DNA of 64,000 nucleotides from Pseudomonas viridiflava (GCF_900580865.1 NZ_UTBZ01000099.1:62001-126000), one strand, 5' to 3'; positions 42,443 through 53,171 are shown, counted from the stretch's first letter. Notes: generated by a model not told the origin, from the letters alone. Program-made: numbers and translations.

Positions 42443-43017
42443 AACACCGCGCCTGTGGATTTCTCGTAGCCAGCAAGGCCGATCTGCGACGACACCGCAA
42501 AGGTGTCGACGCCGATCGTCAGGCTGCCGAAGTAGCCGTCCTCAAGACCTTCCTCGCCAATCGGTCGCAACACCAGTCGCGAAGCATCATCCCCCGCCGT
42601 TTCACAACTACAGACATCCGGAAGATGCAGCCGTCCTGCCCAGGCCTCCTGATGTGACTGCGGGTGTTGATCATCACTGGCGATGCACACGCTCATGGCG
42701 ATGCACGAGGCCCCGCCAGAGTGCTGATCCGGGTAAATACTGGTAAACCGCACGATGCCTTGGCTGTCGGTCGACTGGGCGCCGCACAGGCTGTCGGCGC
42801 CAATGTCCTGTTCGATCCGGACCTGGGCGCCAACCACTGGCTCACCGGTCATGGCGTCGACCAGGGCCAGACGTAAAACCAAGGGCAGGCCTTCGATGCC
42901 GCCACTGATGTTGCGCACCTTGCTTTCGGTTTTGCGCCAATCGAAGCTGCCAGGGATATGAGTTTGCCGTTGCCGAAGAGGCTGATGGGGCAAGTCTGCT
43001 GATTGATGGTCGTCCAT
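42439..43017 (-). CDS. Intradiol-dioxygenase-like protein lacking metal ligands
   Basis: A 192-aa protein with the core of intradiol ring-cleavage dioxygenases: PLVLRLALVDAMTGEPVVGA, QVRIEQDIGADSLCGAQSTD, then SQGIVRFTSIYPDQHSGGAS. In active enzymes the last segment reads IYPGWYPGR followed by an H-x-H iron-binding pair. Here it reads IYPDQHSGGASCIAMSV, so the Tyr and both His ligands are missing. It should not bind iron in the usual way. It has no signal peptide. It overlaps the convergent aminotransferase gene by 4 nt. Confidence 0.78.
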   Translation of the reverse strand: MDDHQSADLPHQPLRQRQTHIPGSFDWRKTESKVRNISGGIEGLPLVLRLALVDAMTGEPVVGAQVRIEQDIGADSLCGAQSTDSQGIVRFTSIYPDQHSGGASCIAMSVCIASDDQHPQSHQEAWAGRLHLPDVCSCETAGDDASRLVLRPIGEEGLEDGYFGSLTIGVDTFAVSSQIGLAGYEKSTGAVF

Positions 43018-43108
43018 GAGGCGTTCTCTCTTCCGTAAGATGAACGCAGATTAGCGCCACGCCAACGCGGTTGTGCGGTAACTATGTATCGCGTCGTAAC
43101 GGTGTCGA

Positions 43109-43202
43109 TGTAGGAGCTGCCGAAGGCTGCGATCTTTTGATGTTGGCGCTCAAGAGCAAGGTCAAAAGATCGCAGCCTCGTTTCACTCGACAGCTCCTAC
43201 AT
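43109..43202. repeat. REP doublet, GTAGGAGCTGCCGAAGG type (one arm interrupted)
   Basis: The left arm is intact (GTAGGAGCTGCCGAAGGCTG); the right arm has an extra segment CGTTTCACTCGA in place of the usual bases. Confidence 0.85.
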
Positions 43203-43227
43203 AGCTTCTACATAGCAATTTTCAGGC

Positions 43228-43260
43228 AAAAAAAAACGGTGCACCGACCAAGCGCACCGT
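43228..43260 (-). terminator. Terminator of the zwf-pgl-eda unit
   Basis: On the minus strand ACGGTGC and GCACCGT pair around an 11-nt loop and are followed by a run of nine T, 37 nt after the eda stop codon. Confidence 0.9.
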
Positions 43261-43297
43261 AAAGCCGTAGAACACACAACGAAGTGTCTGGTAACAA

Positions 43298-43963
43298 TCA
43301 GTCCAGCAGCGCCAGTGCCTCGGCGGTGCATTCCTGAATGCGCGCCCAGTCGCCGTTCTTGATCCACTCAGGATCAAGCATCCAGCTACCGCCCACGCAC
43401 ATGACGTTTTTCAGCGCCATGTAGCTTTTGATGTTGGCCGGGCCGACGCCGCCAGTCGGGCAGAATTTGACTTCGCCGAACGGGCCGCCGAGGGCCTTGA
43501 TTGCCGCCACGCCACCGCTGACTTCAGCCGGGAACAGCTTGAAGCGGCGATAGCCCAGACCGTAGCCTTCCATGATGCCGGAGGCGTTGCTGATGCCCGG
43601 CAACAGCGGAATCGGGCTGTCGACGCTGGCTTCGAGCAGGTCACGGGTGATGCCCGGGGTGACGATGAATTGCGAACCGGCCGCTTCGGCAGCCGCGAGC
43701 ATGTTGCGATCGAGCACGGTGCCGGCACCGGTCATCAGTTCCGGACGCTGGTCGCGCAGGATCTGGATGGCCTTGAGGCCGAATTGCGAACGCAGGGTCA
43801 CTTCCAGCGCAGTGAGGCCACCGGCAGCCAGGGCGTCGGCCAGTGGCAGCACGTCCTGTTCGCGAGCGATGGTGATCACCGGCAGGATCCGCGCCTTGGC
43901 GCAGAGGCTGTCGATCAGGGCAACTTTGTCCGCCATGGAAACGGTCGGGGATGGGGTTGTCAT
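43298..43963 (-). CDS. eda: KDPG/KHG aldolase
   Basis: A 221-aa class I aldolase that splits 2-keto-3-deoxy-6-phosphogluconate into pyruvate and glyceraldehyde 3-phosphate, the last Entner-Doudoroff step. The Glu motif is GLTALEVTLRSQFGLKAI, the GAGTVLD motif is present, and the Schiff-base Lys is in YRRFKLFPAEVSGG. The end has FCPTGGVGPANIKSYM. The start MTTPSPTVSMADK at 43963 follows an AAGGA site; the in-frame extension reaching into pgl is rejected. It is the last gene of zwf-pgl-eda, 17 nt after pgl. Confidence 0.96.
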   Translation of the reverse strand: MTTPSPTVSMADKVALIDSLCAKARILPVITIAREQDVLPLADALAAGGLTALEVTLRSQFGLKAIQILRDQRPELMTGAGTVLDRNMLAAAEAAGSQFIVTPGITRDLLEASVDSPIPLLPGISNASGIMEGYGLGYRRFKLFPAEVSGGVAAIKALGGPFGEVKFCPTGGVGPANIKSYMALKNVMCVGGSWMLDPEWIKNGDWARIQECTAEALALLD

Positions 43964-43980
43964 AGCGGCTGTTCCTTGGC

Positions 43981-44680
43981 TCATGGGCACCAGTAAATCT
44001 CTAACGTAGGTTGCAGAAACGCGCGCACCGGCATGGCGGCGACGTCGTCGGATGCCAGTGCGGCATTCAGGGTGGTCAGTTTCGACTGACCGGAAATCGA
44101 CAGAATCTTGTGCTTGGCCGAAGCCAGCAGCGCACGACTCATGGTCAGGCGCTGACGCGGCACGCTCGGCGCCAGCATCGGCCAGCAACGGCGTGTGCCA
44201 TCAGCTTGCAGCGCTTCGGTCAGGTTCGGGCTGTCGGGGAACAGCGACGCGGTGTGACCGTCATCGCCCATGCCCAGCACCAGCACGTCAATCGGCGGCA
44301 ATTCCGCGAGCAAGCGATCAGCCTGTTCAGCAGCCTGCTCGACGTTGGCCGCCGCGCTATAAAGGCTGAGGAACTGCGCCTTGGCCGCCGGGCCTTTGAG
44401 CAAGTATTGCTTGAGCAGACCGGCATTGCTGTCGGCATGCTCGACCGGCACCCAGCGTTCGTCGGCGAGGGTCACGACGACCTTCGACCACTCCAGTTCC
44501 TGCTTGGCCAGGTGCTGGAAAAACGCCACAGGGCTACGACCGCCGGACACCACCAGCACCGCGTTGCCGCGTGCGGCAATGGCCTCGCTCAATTGCTTGG
44601 CAACGTTCAGCGCCAGACCTTCGGCCAACAGCACCGGGCTCTTGAATTCGTGAGCGTTCACGCCCGCAGGCAGTTGCACA

Positions 44681-44694
<14 letters not shown>
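43981..44694 (-). CDS. pgl: 6-phosphogluconolactonase
   Basis: A 237-aa hydrolase of the devB/SOL type that opens 6-phosphogluconolactone. Landmarks are VLVVSGGRSPVAFFQHLAKQ, VVVTLADERWVPVEHADSNA and VLVLGMGDDGHTASLFPDSP. It overlaps the end of zwf by 14 nt and is followed by eda after 17 nt, giving one operon for the three steps from glucose 6-phosphate. Confidence 0.96.
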
Positions 44695-46147
<1,453 letters not shown>

Positions 46148-46152
46148 GATGT

Positions 46153-46160
46153 TTGTTCTT
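46153..46160 (-). promoter_or_regulatory. Crc/Hfq CA motif at zwf start
   Basis: The minus-strand reading is AAGAACAA (AANAANAA), 6-13 nt before the zwf ATG. Confidence 0.5.
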
Positions 46161-46212
46161 TTATCAAGTTAAGCTACAAATACCTTTTTTCAAGGCATCA
46201 CTCAAGGGAAAA

Positions 46213-46229
46213 TGTAGTAATAACCACAA
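46213..46229. promoter_or_regulatory. HexR-type operator between zwf and hexR
   Basis: TGTAGTAATAACCACAA is an imperfect palindrome (its inner 16 bases agree with their reverse complement at 12 positions). It is in the zwf-hexR intergenic region, where HexR is known to bind in P. putida. Confidence 0.65.
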
Positions 46230-46364
46230 CATTTTCGCAAAATACAGATTCCGAGTGGTGGTCAGTCGGAGCCATCAGTAGGATAGGCCACCGTTACGGG
46301 CCATATCAAAGGCCCAATTTGCATAGCCCGGCGCACCTTTGCGCAGGTGAATTAGGAATTCCAT

Positions 46365-47234
46365 ATGGACCGCGTGCGAAATTTACTGGAACAGATCCAG
46401 AGTCGCCTTGAAGACCTGAACAAGGCCGAACGCAAAGTCGCCGAGGTGATCCTGCTCAACCCGCAGCAGGCCACCCGCTTCAGCATCGCCGCCCTCGCCC
46501 AGGCAGCCTCGGTGAGCGAGCCGACGGTCAACCGTTTCTGCCGTTCGTTCGGCGTCAGCGGCTACCCCGAACTCAAGCTGCAACTGGCGCAGAGCCTGGC
46601 CAGCGGCGCGGCGTATGTCAGTCGCGCGGTCGAGGCCGACGACAATCCCGAGGCGTACACGCAGAAGATTTTCGGCAGTGCCATCGCGTCGCTGGACAGT
46701 GCTTGCCAAGCGCTCGATCCGAACCTGATCAGCCGCGCTGTCGATCTGTTGATTCAGGCGCGGCAGATCCACTTTTTCGGCCTCGGGGCTTCGGCGCCGG
46801 TGGCGCTGGATGCGCAGCACAAGTTCTTCCGTTTCAATCTTGCCGTTACCGCGCACGCCGATGTGCTGATGCAGCGGATGATTGCGTCGGTGGCGCACAC
46901 CGGCGAGTTGTTCGTGATCATTTCCTACACCGGCCGCACTCGTGAGCTGGTCGAAGTGGCGCGTATTGCTCGCGAGAACGGTGCTTCGGTGTTGGGTTTG
47001 ACGGCGGAGAATTCGCCGCTGGCCAAGGCGAGTACCTTGAGCCTGAACATTCCGTTGCCGGAAGACACCGACATTTATATGCCGATGACTTCGCGGATCA
47101 TTCAGTTGACGGTGCTGGATGTGCTGGCGACGGGGATGACCTTGCGTCGCGGGGTGGATTTCCAGCCGCATTTGCGCAAGATCAAAGAGAGTTTGAATGC
47201 CAGCCGGTATCCGGTGGGTGACGAGTTCAACTGA
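46365..47234 (+). CDS. hexR: RpiR-family repressor HexR
   Basis: A 289-aa regulator. The N-terminal RpiR-type helix-turn-helix is at residues about 1-75 (LNKAERKVAEVILLNPQQAT; SIAALAQAASVSEPTVNRFC) and the SIS sugar-phosphate domain at about 125-260 (IHFFGLGASAPVALDAQHKF; LFVIISYTGRTRELVEVARI). HexR represses zwf-pgl-eda, edd-glk and gap and is released by KDPG. It is divergent from zwf, as in other Pseudomonas. It ends 21 nt before a dispersed repeat copy. Confidence 0.95.
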   Translation: MDRVRNLLEQIQSRLEDLNKAERKVAEVILLNPQQATRFSIAALAQAASVSEPTVNRFCRSFGVSGYPELKLQLAQSLASGAAYVSRAVEADDNPEAYTQKIFGSAIASLDSACQALDPNLISRAVDLLIQARQIHFFGLGASAPVALDAQHKFFRFNLAVTAHADVLMQRMIASVAHTGELFVIISYTGRTRELVEVARIARENGASVLGLTAENSPLAKASTLSLNIPLPEDTDIYMPMTSRIIQLTVLDVLATGMTLRRGVDFQPHLRKIKESLNASRYPVGDEFN

Positions 47235-47255
47235 GGCGCTAAAAGCGAAAGCCAA

Positions 47256-47575
47256 CCCTCATCGGAACGCCGCCCGCCCAGCCCTCTCCCGGAGGGAGAG
47301 GGAGCCGACCGAGGTGTCTTGCGCGGTACATCGACCTGAAACACCGAGTCGATTATGGATTCACCGACATTCGTTCAGGTCGGTGAATCTCTCGAATATC
47401 CCACATTCGCCCCCTCTCCCGGAGGGAGAGGGGGCCGACCGAGGTGTCTTGCGCTATACATCGACCTGAATGATTGAGTCGATTATGGATTCAGCACTGC
47501 ACTTTCACGTCGGCGTAACTTTTGAGCATCCCGCAATCAGTCCCCTCTCCCTCCGGGAGAGGGCTAGGGTGAGGG
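47256..47575. repeat. Dispersed CCCTCACCC / GGGTGAGGG element, copy 5 (tandem)
   Basis: This fills the 361-nt gap between the convergent hexR and mutarotase genes. Two tandem core units of about 126 nt each contain CGGAGGGAGAGGG, then CCGACCGAGGTGTCTTGCGC, then GAGTCGATTATGGATTCA. The right end is GGGAGAGGGCTAGGGTGAGG. The same GTCGATTATGGATTCA word forms the tandem repeat in copy 2. Confidence 0.85.
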
Positions 47576-47595
47576 TAGCGGTGTACTTGACACAC

Positions 47596-48450
47596 TCAAG
47601 CCGCCGCCCACGCCTGCAAACTCAAATGAGCCTTCTCCCCCGGCGCCAGATGCAGACTGTCCGTCCCGCCCGCCGCCGCTTCAACACAGACAAACTCCGA
47701 AATCTCATCCCACGTCACGCCCAACAGCGGCCGCGCTCCCGGATGCCACACCACCGTGTCCGCACTGTCGCCGGTATCAATGCACAACTCACGCTGCCAA
47801 GCGTGATCTTTCAACTGCAATTCGCCGTCATGCTGAAACACCCGCTGACAGCCGCCATCCACCCGCAACTCGCCTTCCTGCTGGCAAACCTGGCGATTCA
47901 ACTGGTCATAACCTTGCGCCCCTTCGAGCCCAGACAGCGCTATCTCACCAACATCGCCAATACGCCAGTAAGCGTGCAAAGCCTGGCTCAACTGGCACGG
48001 CATGTCGTCCTGATGCTCAGTGCTCAGGCGTAATTCCATGCGTTCGCCCAGATGCGCGTGCAGGTCGACCTGCCAGTCGCACAGCTGCAATTGCCAATGC
48101 AGGCGTACGCCATCTTCGGCGCTGCTGCTGTCGAGCAACTTCCAGTCGAGTAGTCGCGCCCAACCATGGGATGGCCAGGCGTTTTCGCTCGGATGACGGC
48201 CATACCACGGCCAGCACACCGGCACACCACCGCGAATAGCGCCGACATGCGGCCACTTCGCCGCACACCACAACCACGGCTTTTGCCCGCGCGGTTGAAA
48301 GTGCAGCAACTGCGCGCCCTGACGACTGAACACCGCCTGACACAGCGGGTGATCGATCACCAACACGTCGCGCATCTGATAGCGCTCCCAGGCGAACACC
48401 GGTTGTTCACGCAGGGATCTGAAGAAGCGTTGCAGCGGATGCTCATGCAT
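47596..48450 (-). CDS. D-hexose-6-phosphate mutarotase
   Basis: A 284-aa aldose-1-epimerase-like enzyme of the YeaD type, which interconverts the anomers of glucose 6-phosphate. Landmarks are VIDHPLCQAVFSRQGAQLLH, RGGVPVCWPWYGRHPSENAW with the family's first active-site stretch, and DTVVWHPGARPLLGVTWDEI near the end. The start MHEHPLQRFFRS at 48450 is an ATG; a TTG seven codons earlier is possible. It lies downstream of oprB on the same strand, within the glucose cluster. Confidence 0.92.
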   Translation of the reverse strand: MHEHPLQRFFRSLREQPVFAWERYQMRDVLVIDHPLCQAVFSRQGAQLLHFQPRGQKPWLWCAAKWPHVGAIRGGVPVCWPWYGRHPSENAWPSHGWARLLDWKLLDSSSAEDGVRLHWQLQLCDWQVDLHAHLGERMELRLSTEHQDDMPCQLSQALHAYWRIGDVGEIALSGLEGAQGYDQLNRQVCQQEGELRVDGGCQRVFQHDGELQLKDHAWQRELCIDTGDSADTVVWHPGARPLLGVTWDEISEFVCVEAAAGGTDSLHLAPGEKAHLSLQAWAAA

Positions 48451-48495
48451 TGGCCACGGTTCCGAATTCAACTGTCACAGGGATTACTGCCCCTC

Positions 48496-48526
48496 AAAAA
48501 AAAGCGGACAGCCTTGGCTGTCCGCA
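48496..48526 (-). terminator. Terminator of oprB
   Basis: On the minus strand the stem GCGGACAGCC-AA-GGCTGTCCGC runs into eight T, 38 nt after the oprB stop codon. Confidence 0.92.
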
Positions 48527-48563
48527 AATATGCGCACATAGAGAGGAGCTTATCGCAGACGCG

Positions 48564-49913
48564 TTAGAACGTAGACTGAATTTTCAGGCCAGCGACCAAT
48601 GCGTTATCAACTTCATCCACACCACCCGGGTGAGTGATGTACTGCAGGTTAGGACGTACGGTCAGCCAGTTGGTGACGTGGAAGCCGTAGTTGATCTCGT
48701 AGTTGTATTCGGTTTCACGAATCGGCGAGAACACCGGATTGTCGTAGTCCGAAACACCGTTGGAAACGTTCAGCAGCTCAGCGTTTTTCTTCACGTCATC
48801 GTTGACGTGGATACGCGCCGCGCCGATACCGACGTCATCCTTCGGACGCGCGTCGAACGGGCCTTTGTAGACGAACATCACCGACTGGTAGTTATCGATG
48901 AAGTTGGTGTCCTTGTCGTGGAACGTGGCGTTGGCCGCGATGTTCAGACCGCGAGAAGCATCACCGTTGTGGCTGGTGAGTTGCTGTTGCGCCACGAACC
49001 AGTAGCCGCTTTTGCTGCTGTGGGTTTTGTACGCGTCGCCAGTGGTGGCTGCGTCGAAACCGTTGACATCTTCACGAACGTCGTCGGCGTCCGCCGTGCT
49101 CTTGTAGTAACCGACGCGGTATTCGCCCGGCAGGCTGTTGACCTTCGGCGACCAGACCAACTCGACCGGAAGCACGGTACCTTTGGTGCCGCTGCCGCTG
49201 AGTTTGAAGCCGTTGCCGTGTTCCAGCTGCGACGGGTTCTGGTTGTACGCACCGATTTGCGCGTAGAGCTCGTCGTTGATGTTGTACTTCACGCGGATCG
49301 CGGCCTGGCTGACGGGCCAGTTGTACCAGATGTTGGTTGCCCAGTTACCCACTTGCGAACCGCAGAACGCGAGGTTCTGGAAGTCGCACGGGAAGGTGTT
49401 GAAGTCTTCGCCTTCACCGAAATAACCGGCCTTGACGTCGAGTTTGTTGTCGAAGAACTGGTGCTGAATCCACAATTGGGTCAGACGCACCATGTGGCCA
49501 CGGCCATAAACTTCTTGCGAGGAGCTGAGGGTGCCGGCACGCGGGTCGCCAACGCGGTCGTTGGAGATGTTGTAGCCGTTACGGTTGGTCAGCTGGATCT
49601 TCGCCTGAGTGTTATCCCAGCCCCACAGCTTTTGCAGATCGAGTGCCACGCCCAGACCGAACTGGTCAGCGTAACGCGCGGTCTTGTCATCGTTGTAGCC
49701 ACCGTTCAGGTTGCCACCGACTTCCCCAACGTAGTCAGCCTTGATGTCGATACCCTGCTCGATCAGCTTGGTACGCTCGCCACCCCAGTCGCCGGTCATC
49801 CATTTCGAGTCGGAGCTGAAGGCATCCGCCGCCATGGCGTTACCGGCCAGCACCAATGCCGCCGCAGCTGACATTTGGCAGATCAACCGGGCATTGACGT
49901 GTTTCTTTTTCAT
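48564..49913 (-). CDS. oprB: Carbohydrate-selective porin OprB
   Basis: A 449-aa outer-membrane beta-barrel. The signal peptide is residues about 1-28 (MKKKHVNARLICQMSAAAAL, then VLAGNAMAADAF). The mature protein has the OprB pattern (WMTGDWGGERTKLIEQGIDI; KADYVGEVGGNLNGGYNDD) and ends with an aromatic residue (LVAGLKIQSTF), as barrel proteins do. It admits glucose into the periplasm for the GtsABCD system encoded upstream. A Crc/Hfq-type motif is in its leader. Confidence 0.95.
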   Translation of the reverse strand: MKKKHVNARLICQMSAAAALVLAGNAMAADAFSSDSKWMTGDWGGERTKLIEQGIDIKADYVGEVGGNLNGGYNDDKTARYADQFGLGVALDLQKLWGWDNTQAKIQLTNRNGYNISNDRVGDPRAGTLSSSQEVYGRGHMVRLTQLWIQHQFFDNKLDVKAGYFGEGEDFNTFPCDFQNLAFCGSQVGNWATNIWYNWPVSQAAIRVKYNINDELYAQIGAYNQNPSQLEHGNGFKLSGSGTKGTVLPVELVWSPKVNSLPGEYRVGYYKSTADADDVREDVNGFDAATTGDAYKTHSSKSGYWFVAQQQLTSHNGDASRGLNIAANATFHDKDTNFIDNYQSVMFVYKGPFDARPKDDVGIGAARIHVNDDVKKNAELLNVSNGVSDYDNPVFSPIRETEYNYEINYGFHVTNWLTVRPNLQYITHPGGVDEVDNALVAGLKIQSTF

Positions 49914-49932
49914 CCCTACATCCTCGTCTTTA

Positions 49933-49940
49933 TTGTTATT
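49933..49940 (-). promoter_or_regulatory. Crc/Hfq CA motif in oprB leader
   Basis: The minus-strand reading is AATAACAA within AATAACAATAAA, 20-27 nt before the ATG and just before the ribosome site. Confidence 0.6.
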
Positions 49941-50008
49941 AACTGTTTTTATCTAACGCGGTTTACATAAATTGCGATGCTCGACAGGCCGGGCACCGCT
50001 TGCTCCTT

Positions 50009-50098
50009 TGTAGGAGTGAGCCTGCTCGCGATAGCGGTGTGTCAGGTAACAACTACATCAACTGACAGGACGCAATCGCGAGCAGGCTCACTCCTACA
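50009..50098. repeat. REP doublet, GTAGGAGTGAGCCTGCTCGC type
   Basis: Inverted arms TGTAGGAGTGAGCCTGCTCG and complement lie between gtsD and oprB. Confidence 0.9.
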
Positions 50099-50105
50099 TT
50101 GATCT

Positions 50106-51266
50106 TCAGCGGCCTTTGAATTGCGCCACGTTCGCAGACCGCGCATCGGTCTGTGGTTGGCCGGCAGTGCCGAGGCGCTCGCCAGTATTGGCATCGAACA
50201 ACAACACTTTCGACGGATCGAATTGCAGCGTCAGGTTCTCGCCCACCTGCGGTGCCACGTCTGGCGCCAGTCGGCAGCAGACTTTGGTGTCATTCAGATT
50301 GACGAACACCAGCGTGTCCGGACCAGTCGGCTCGGTCACCTGCACTTCAGCACGAATGCTTGGCAGGCCATTGCCCTCGCCGTTCGCCAACACGATTTGT
50401 TCCGGGCGCAGGCCGAGGATCACTTCGCGATCTTCAAGACCGGCATCCTGCATGCTCATCGGCAACTCGCAACGCGCCTGACCGCTGTCGAGCAGCGCCA
50501 GCAGACGACCATCCTTGCGTTGCAGACGCAGCGGAATGAAGTTCATCGGCGGTGAACCGATGAAACTCGCGACGAACAGGTTGGCCGGATCGTTGTAGAT
50601 CTCTTTCGGCGTGCCGAACTGCTGGATGATGCCGTCCTTCATCACCGCTACCTTGTCGCCCAGGGTCATCGCTTCGATCTGGTCGTGGGTCACGTAAACC
50701 GTGGTGGTTTTCAGGCGCTGGTGCATCAGTTTCATTTCGGTGCGCATCTCGACGCGCAGCTTGGCGTCAAGGTTGGACAACGGTTCGTCGAACAGATAGA
50801 TCTTCGGCCGCCGCGCCAGTGCACGCCCCATCGCCACACGCTGTTGCTGACCACCGGAGAGCTGACCCGGCTTGCGATTGAGCAGGTGTTCGATCTGCAA
50901 CAGCTTGGCCACGCGCGCGACTTCTTCGTCGATCGCCGACTGCGGCATCTTGCGGATCTTCAGACCGAATTCGATGTTCTCGCGCACGCTCATGGTCGGG
51001 TACAGCGCGTAGGACTGGAACACCATGGCGATGTCGCGATCCTTCGGGCTCATGCCGCTGACGTCCTGGTCACCGATCATGATCGCGCCGCCGGTGATGG
51101 TTTCCAGACCGGCGATGCAGTTCATCAGGGTCGACTTGCCGCAGCCCGACGGGCCGACGAGGATCAGGAACTCACCGTCCTTGATCGACAGTTCGATGTT
51201 CTTCAGGGTGTCCGGCAGGCCGGCACCGTAGGTCTTGTTGACGTTGCGAAGTTCGAGCGTTGCCAT
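50106..51266 (-). CDS. gtsD: Glucose ABC transporter ATPase GtsD
   Basis: A 386-aa ATP-binding subunit of a CUT1-type sugar importer. Walker A is GPSGCGKSTL (residues about 36-45), the signature is LSGGQQQRVAMGRALARRP, and Walker B is IYLFDEPLSNLDAKLR. The C-terminal 140 residues form the MalK-like regulatory domain. It is the last gene of gtsABCD, 2 nt after gtsC, and powers uptake of glucose through GtsB and GtsC. Confidence 0.95.
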   Translation of the reverse strand: MATLELRNVNKTYGAGLPDTLKNIELSIKDGEFLILVGPSGCGKSTLMNCIAGLETITGGAIMIGDQDVSGMSPKDRDIAMVFQSYALYPTMSVRENIEFGLKIRKMPQSAIDEEVARVAKLLQIEHLLNRKPGQLSGGQQQRVAMGRALARRPKIYLFDEPLSNLDAKLRVEMRTEMKLMHQRLKTTTVYVTHDQIEAMTLGDKVAVMKDGIIQQFGTPKEIYNDPANLFVASFIGSPPMNFIPLRLQRKDGRLLALLDSGQARCELPMSMQDAGLEDREVILGLRPEQIVLANGEGNGLPSIRAEVQVTEPTGPDTLVFVNLNDTKVCCRLAPDVAPQVGENLTLQFDPSKVLLFDANTGERLGTAGQPQTDARSANVAQFKGR

Positions 51267-51268
51267 GA

Positions 51269-52114
51269 TTACCCCTTGACTGCGCCGGCCGTCAGCCCGC
51301 GCACGAAATACTTGCCTGCGACCACATAGACCAGCAGGGTCGGCAGGCCGGCGATCATCGCCGCTGCCATATCAACGTTGTATTCCTTGGCGCCGGTACT
51401 GGTGTTGACCAGGTTGTTCAACGCCACCGTGATCGGTTGCGAATCACCGCTGGAGAACACCACCCCGAACAGGAAGTCGTTCCAGATCTGGGTGAACTGC
51501 CAGATCAGGCAAACCATGATGATCGGTGTCGACATCGGCAGAATGATGCGGCGGAAAATCGTGAAGAAACCCGCGCCGTCGAGGCGTGCGGCTTTCACCA
51601 GCGCATCCGGAATGCTTACGTAGTAGTTACGGAAGAACAGCGTGGTGAACGCCAGACCGTAAACCACGTGGATAAACACCAGGCCGGTGGTGGTGCTCGC
51701 CAGACCCATTTTGCCGAGGGTGAACGAGGCCGGCAGCAGCACGGTCTGGAACGGCAGGAAGCAGCCGAACAACAGCAGACCGAAGAACAACTGCGAACCA
51801 CGGAAGCGCCAGAACGACAGCACATAACCGTTCAGTGCACCGATGGCGGTGGAGATGATCACGGCCGGAACGGTGATCTTGATCGAGTTCCAGAAGTAAC
51901 CGTCAACCGTGGCCCAGGCCTTGACCCAGCCGATGCCGCTGACCACGGTCGGCCAGCTCAGCAGGTTGCCGGTGCTGATGTCTTCCGGGGTCTTGAAGCT
52001 GGTCAGCAACATGACCACCAGCGGCACCAGATAAAGCAGTACGGCGATGATCAGCACCGCGTAAATCGCGATGCGACTCAGGCTGATAGCGGGTTTGGCA
52101 GCGAGACTAGTCAT
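51269..52114 (-). CDS. gtsC: Glucose ABC transporter permease GtsC
   Basis: A 281-aa inner-membrane permease of the MalG type with six predicted helices. The EAA loop is YYVSIPDALVKAARLDGAGF followed by FTIFRRIILPMSTP. It overlaps gtsB by 8 nt at its start and is followed by gtsD after 2 nt, which shows tight operon structure. It forms the channel with GtsB. Confidence 0.94.
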   Translation of the reverse strand: MTSLAAKPAISLSRIAIYAVLIIAVLLYLVPLVVMLLTSFKTPEDISTGNLLSWPTVVSGIGWVKAWATVDGYFWNSIKITVPAVIISTAIGALNGYVLSFWRFRGSQLFFGLLLFGCFLPFQTVLLPASFTLGKMGLASTTTGLVFIHVVYGLAFTTLFFRNYYVSIPDALVKAARLDGAGFFTIFRRIILPMSTPIIMVCLIWQFTQIWNDFLFGVVFSSGDSQPITVALNNLVNTSTGAKEYNVDMAAAMIAGLPTLLVYVVAGKYFVRGLTAGAVKG

Positions 52115-53015
52115 TGCGCTTGGTCCTCAGCTCGGAATACAAGTAAGGCACGATGATCGCGAGGATCGCACCGAGCATCAGAATCGCACTGGCCGAGCCC
52201 ATGCCCATCTGGCCGCGACTGAAGGTGAAGGAATACATGAACATCGCTGGCAGGTCGGAGGAATAACCCGGACCACCGGCAGTCATCGCCGCGACCAGGT
52301 CGAAGCTCTTGATCGCGATGTGCGCCAGAATCATCACGGCACTGAAGAACACCGGACGCAGGCTTGGCAGCACCACTTTCCAGTAGATCGTCGGCATGCT
52401 TGCGCCATCGATCTGTGCGGCGCGGATGATCGATTGATCAACACCGCGCAGGCCGGCGAGGAACATCGCCATGATAAAGCCCGAGGCTTGCCACACAGCG
52501 GCGATCACCAGGCAGTAAACCACGCGATCAGGGTCGATCAGCCAGTCGAGACGGAAGCCTTCCCAGCCCCAGTCACGCAACAATTTGTCCAGGCCCATGC
52601 CCGGGTTGAGCAGCCATTTCCACGCGGTACCGGTGACGATCATCGAGAGCGCCATCGGATACAGGTAGATGGTGCGGATAAAGCCTTCGCGACGGATGCG
52701 CTGGTCGAGGAACACCGCCAGCAACACGCCGATCACCAAAGTGATGCCAATGAACATGCCGCCGAACACCGCGAGGTTTTTGCTCGCGACCCACCAGCGA
52801 TCGTTGTCGAACAACCGCTCGTATTGCGCCAGACCGGCCCACTTGTAGTTGGGCAGGAACGTCGAGGTGGTGAACGACAGCACGAACGTCCACAGGATGT
52901 AGCCGTAGAAGCCCACCAGCACGATGAACATGCTCGGCGCCAGCACCAGTTTGGGTAGCCAGCGTTGCAATGCATCGAACGGCGAGGCCTTGCTGAACAC
53001 AGCAACAGAACTCAT
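52107..53015 (-). CDS. gtsB: Glucose ABC transporter permease GtsB
   Basis: A 302-aa inner-membrane permease of the MalF type. It has an N-terminal helix (LVLAPSMFIVLVGFYGYILW), a periplasmic loop, and the EAA region FLAGLRGVDQSIIRAAQIDG followed by ASMPTIYWKVVLPSLRPVFF. It starts 156 nt downstream of gtsA, with a REP doublet in the gap, and overlaps gtsC by 8 nt. With GtsC it forms the membrane channel. Confidence 0.94.
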   Translation of the reverse strand: MSSVAVFSKASPFDALQRWLPKLVLAPSMFIVLVGFYGYILWTFVLSFTTSTFLPNYKWAGLAQYERLFDNDRWWVASKNLAVFGGMFIGITLVIGVLLAVFLDQRIRREGFIRTIYLYPMALSMIVTGTAWKWLLNPGMGLDKLLRDWGWEGFRLDWLIDPDRVVYCLVIAAVWQASGFIMAMFLAGLRGVDQSIIRAAQIDGASMPTIYWKVVLPSLRPVFFSAVMILAHIAIKSFDLVAAMTAGGPGYSSDLPAMFMYSFTFSRGQMGMGSASAILMLGAILAIIVPYLYSELRTKRND

Positions 53016-53057
53016 GGGGAAATCCAGTACAGGGAATAAAAACTACAGTGAGATCCC

Positions 53058-53149
53058 TTGTGGGAGCGAACCTGCTCGCGAATGCGGTGTGTCAGTCGAC
53101 GGATGGAGCAACTGACACGACGCCTTCGCGAGCAGGCTCGCTCCCACAG
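53058..53149. repeat. REP doublet inside the gts operon
   Basis: Inverted GTGGGAGCGAAC/GTGGGAGCGAGC arms lie between gtsA and gtsB. Such a position usually stabilises the upstream message and lowers expression downstream. Confidence 0.88.
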
Positions 53150-53171
53150 GAGAAGCCTGCGCTACCGACGC

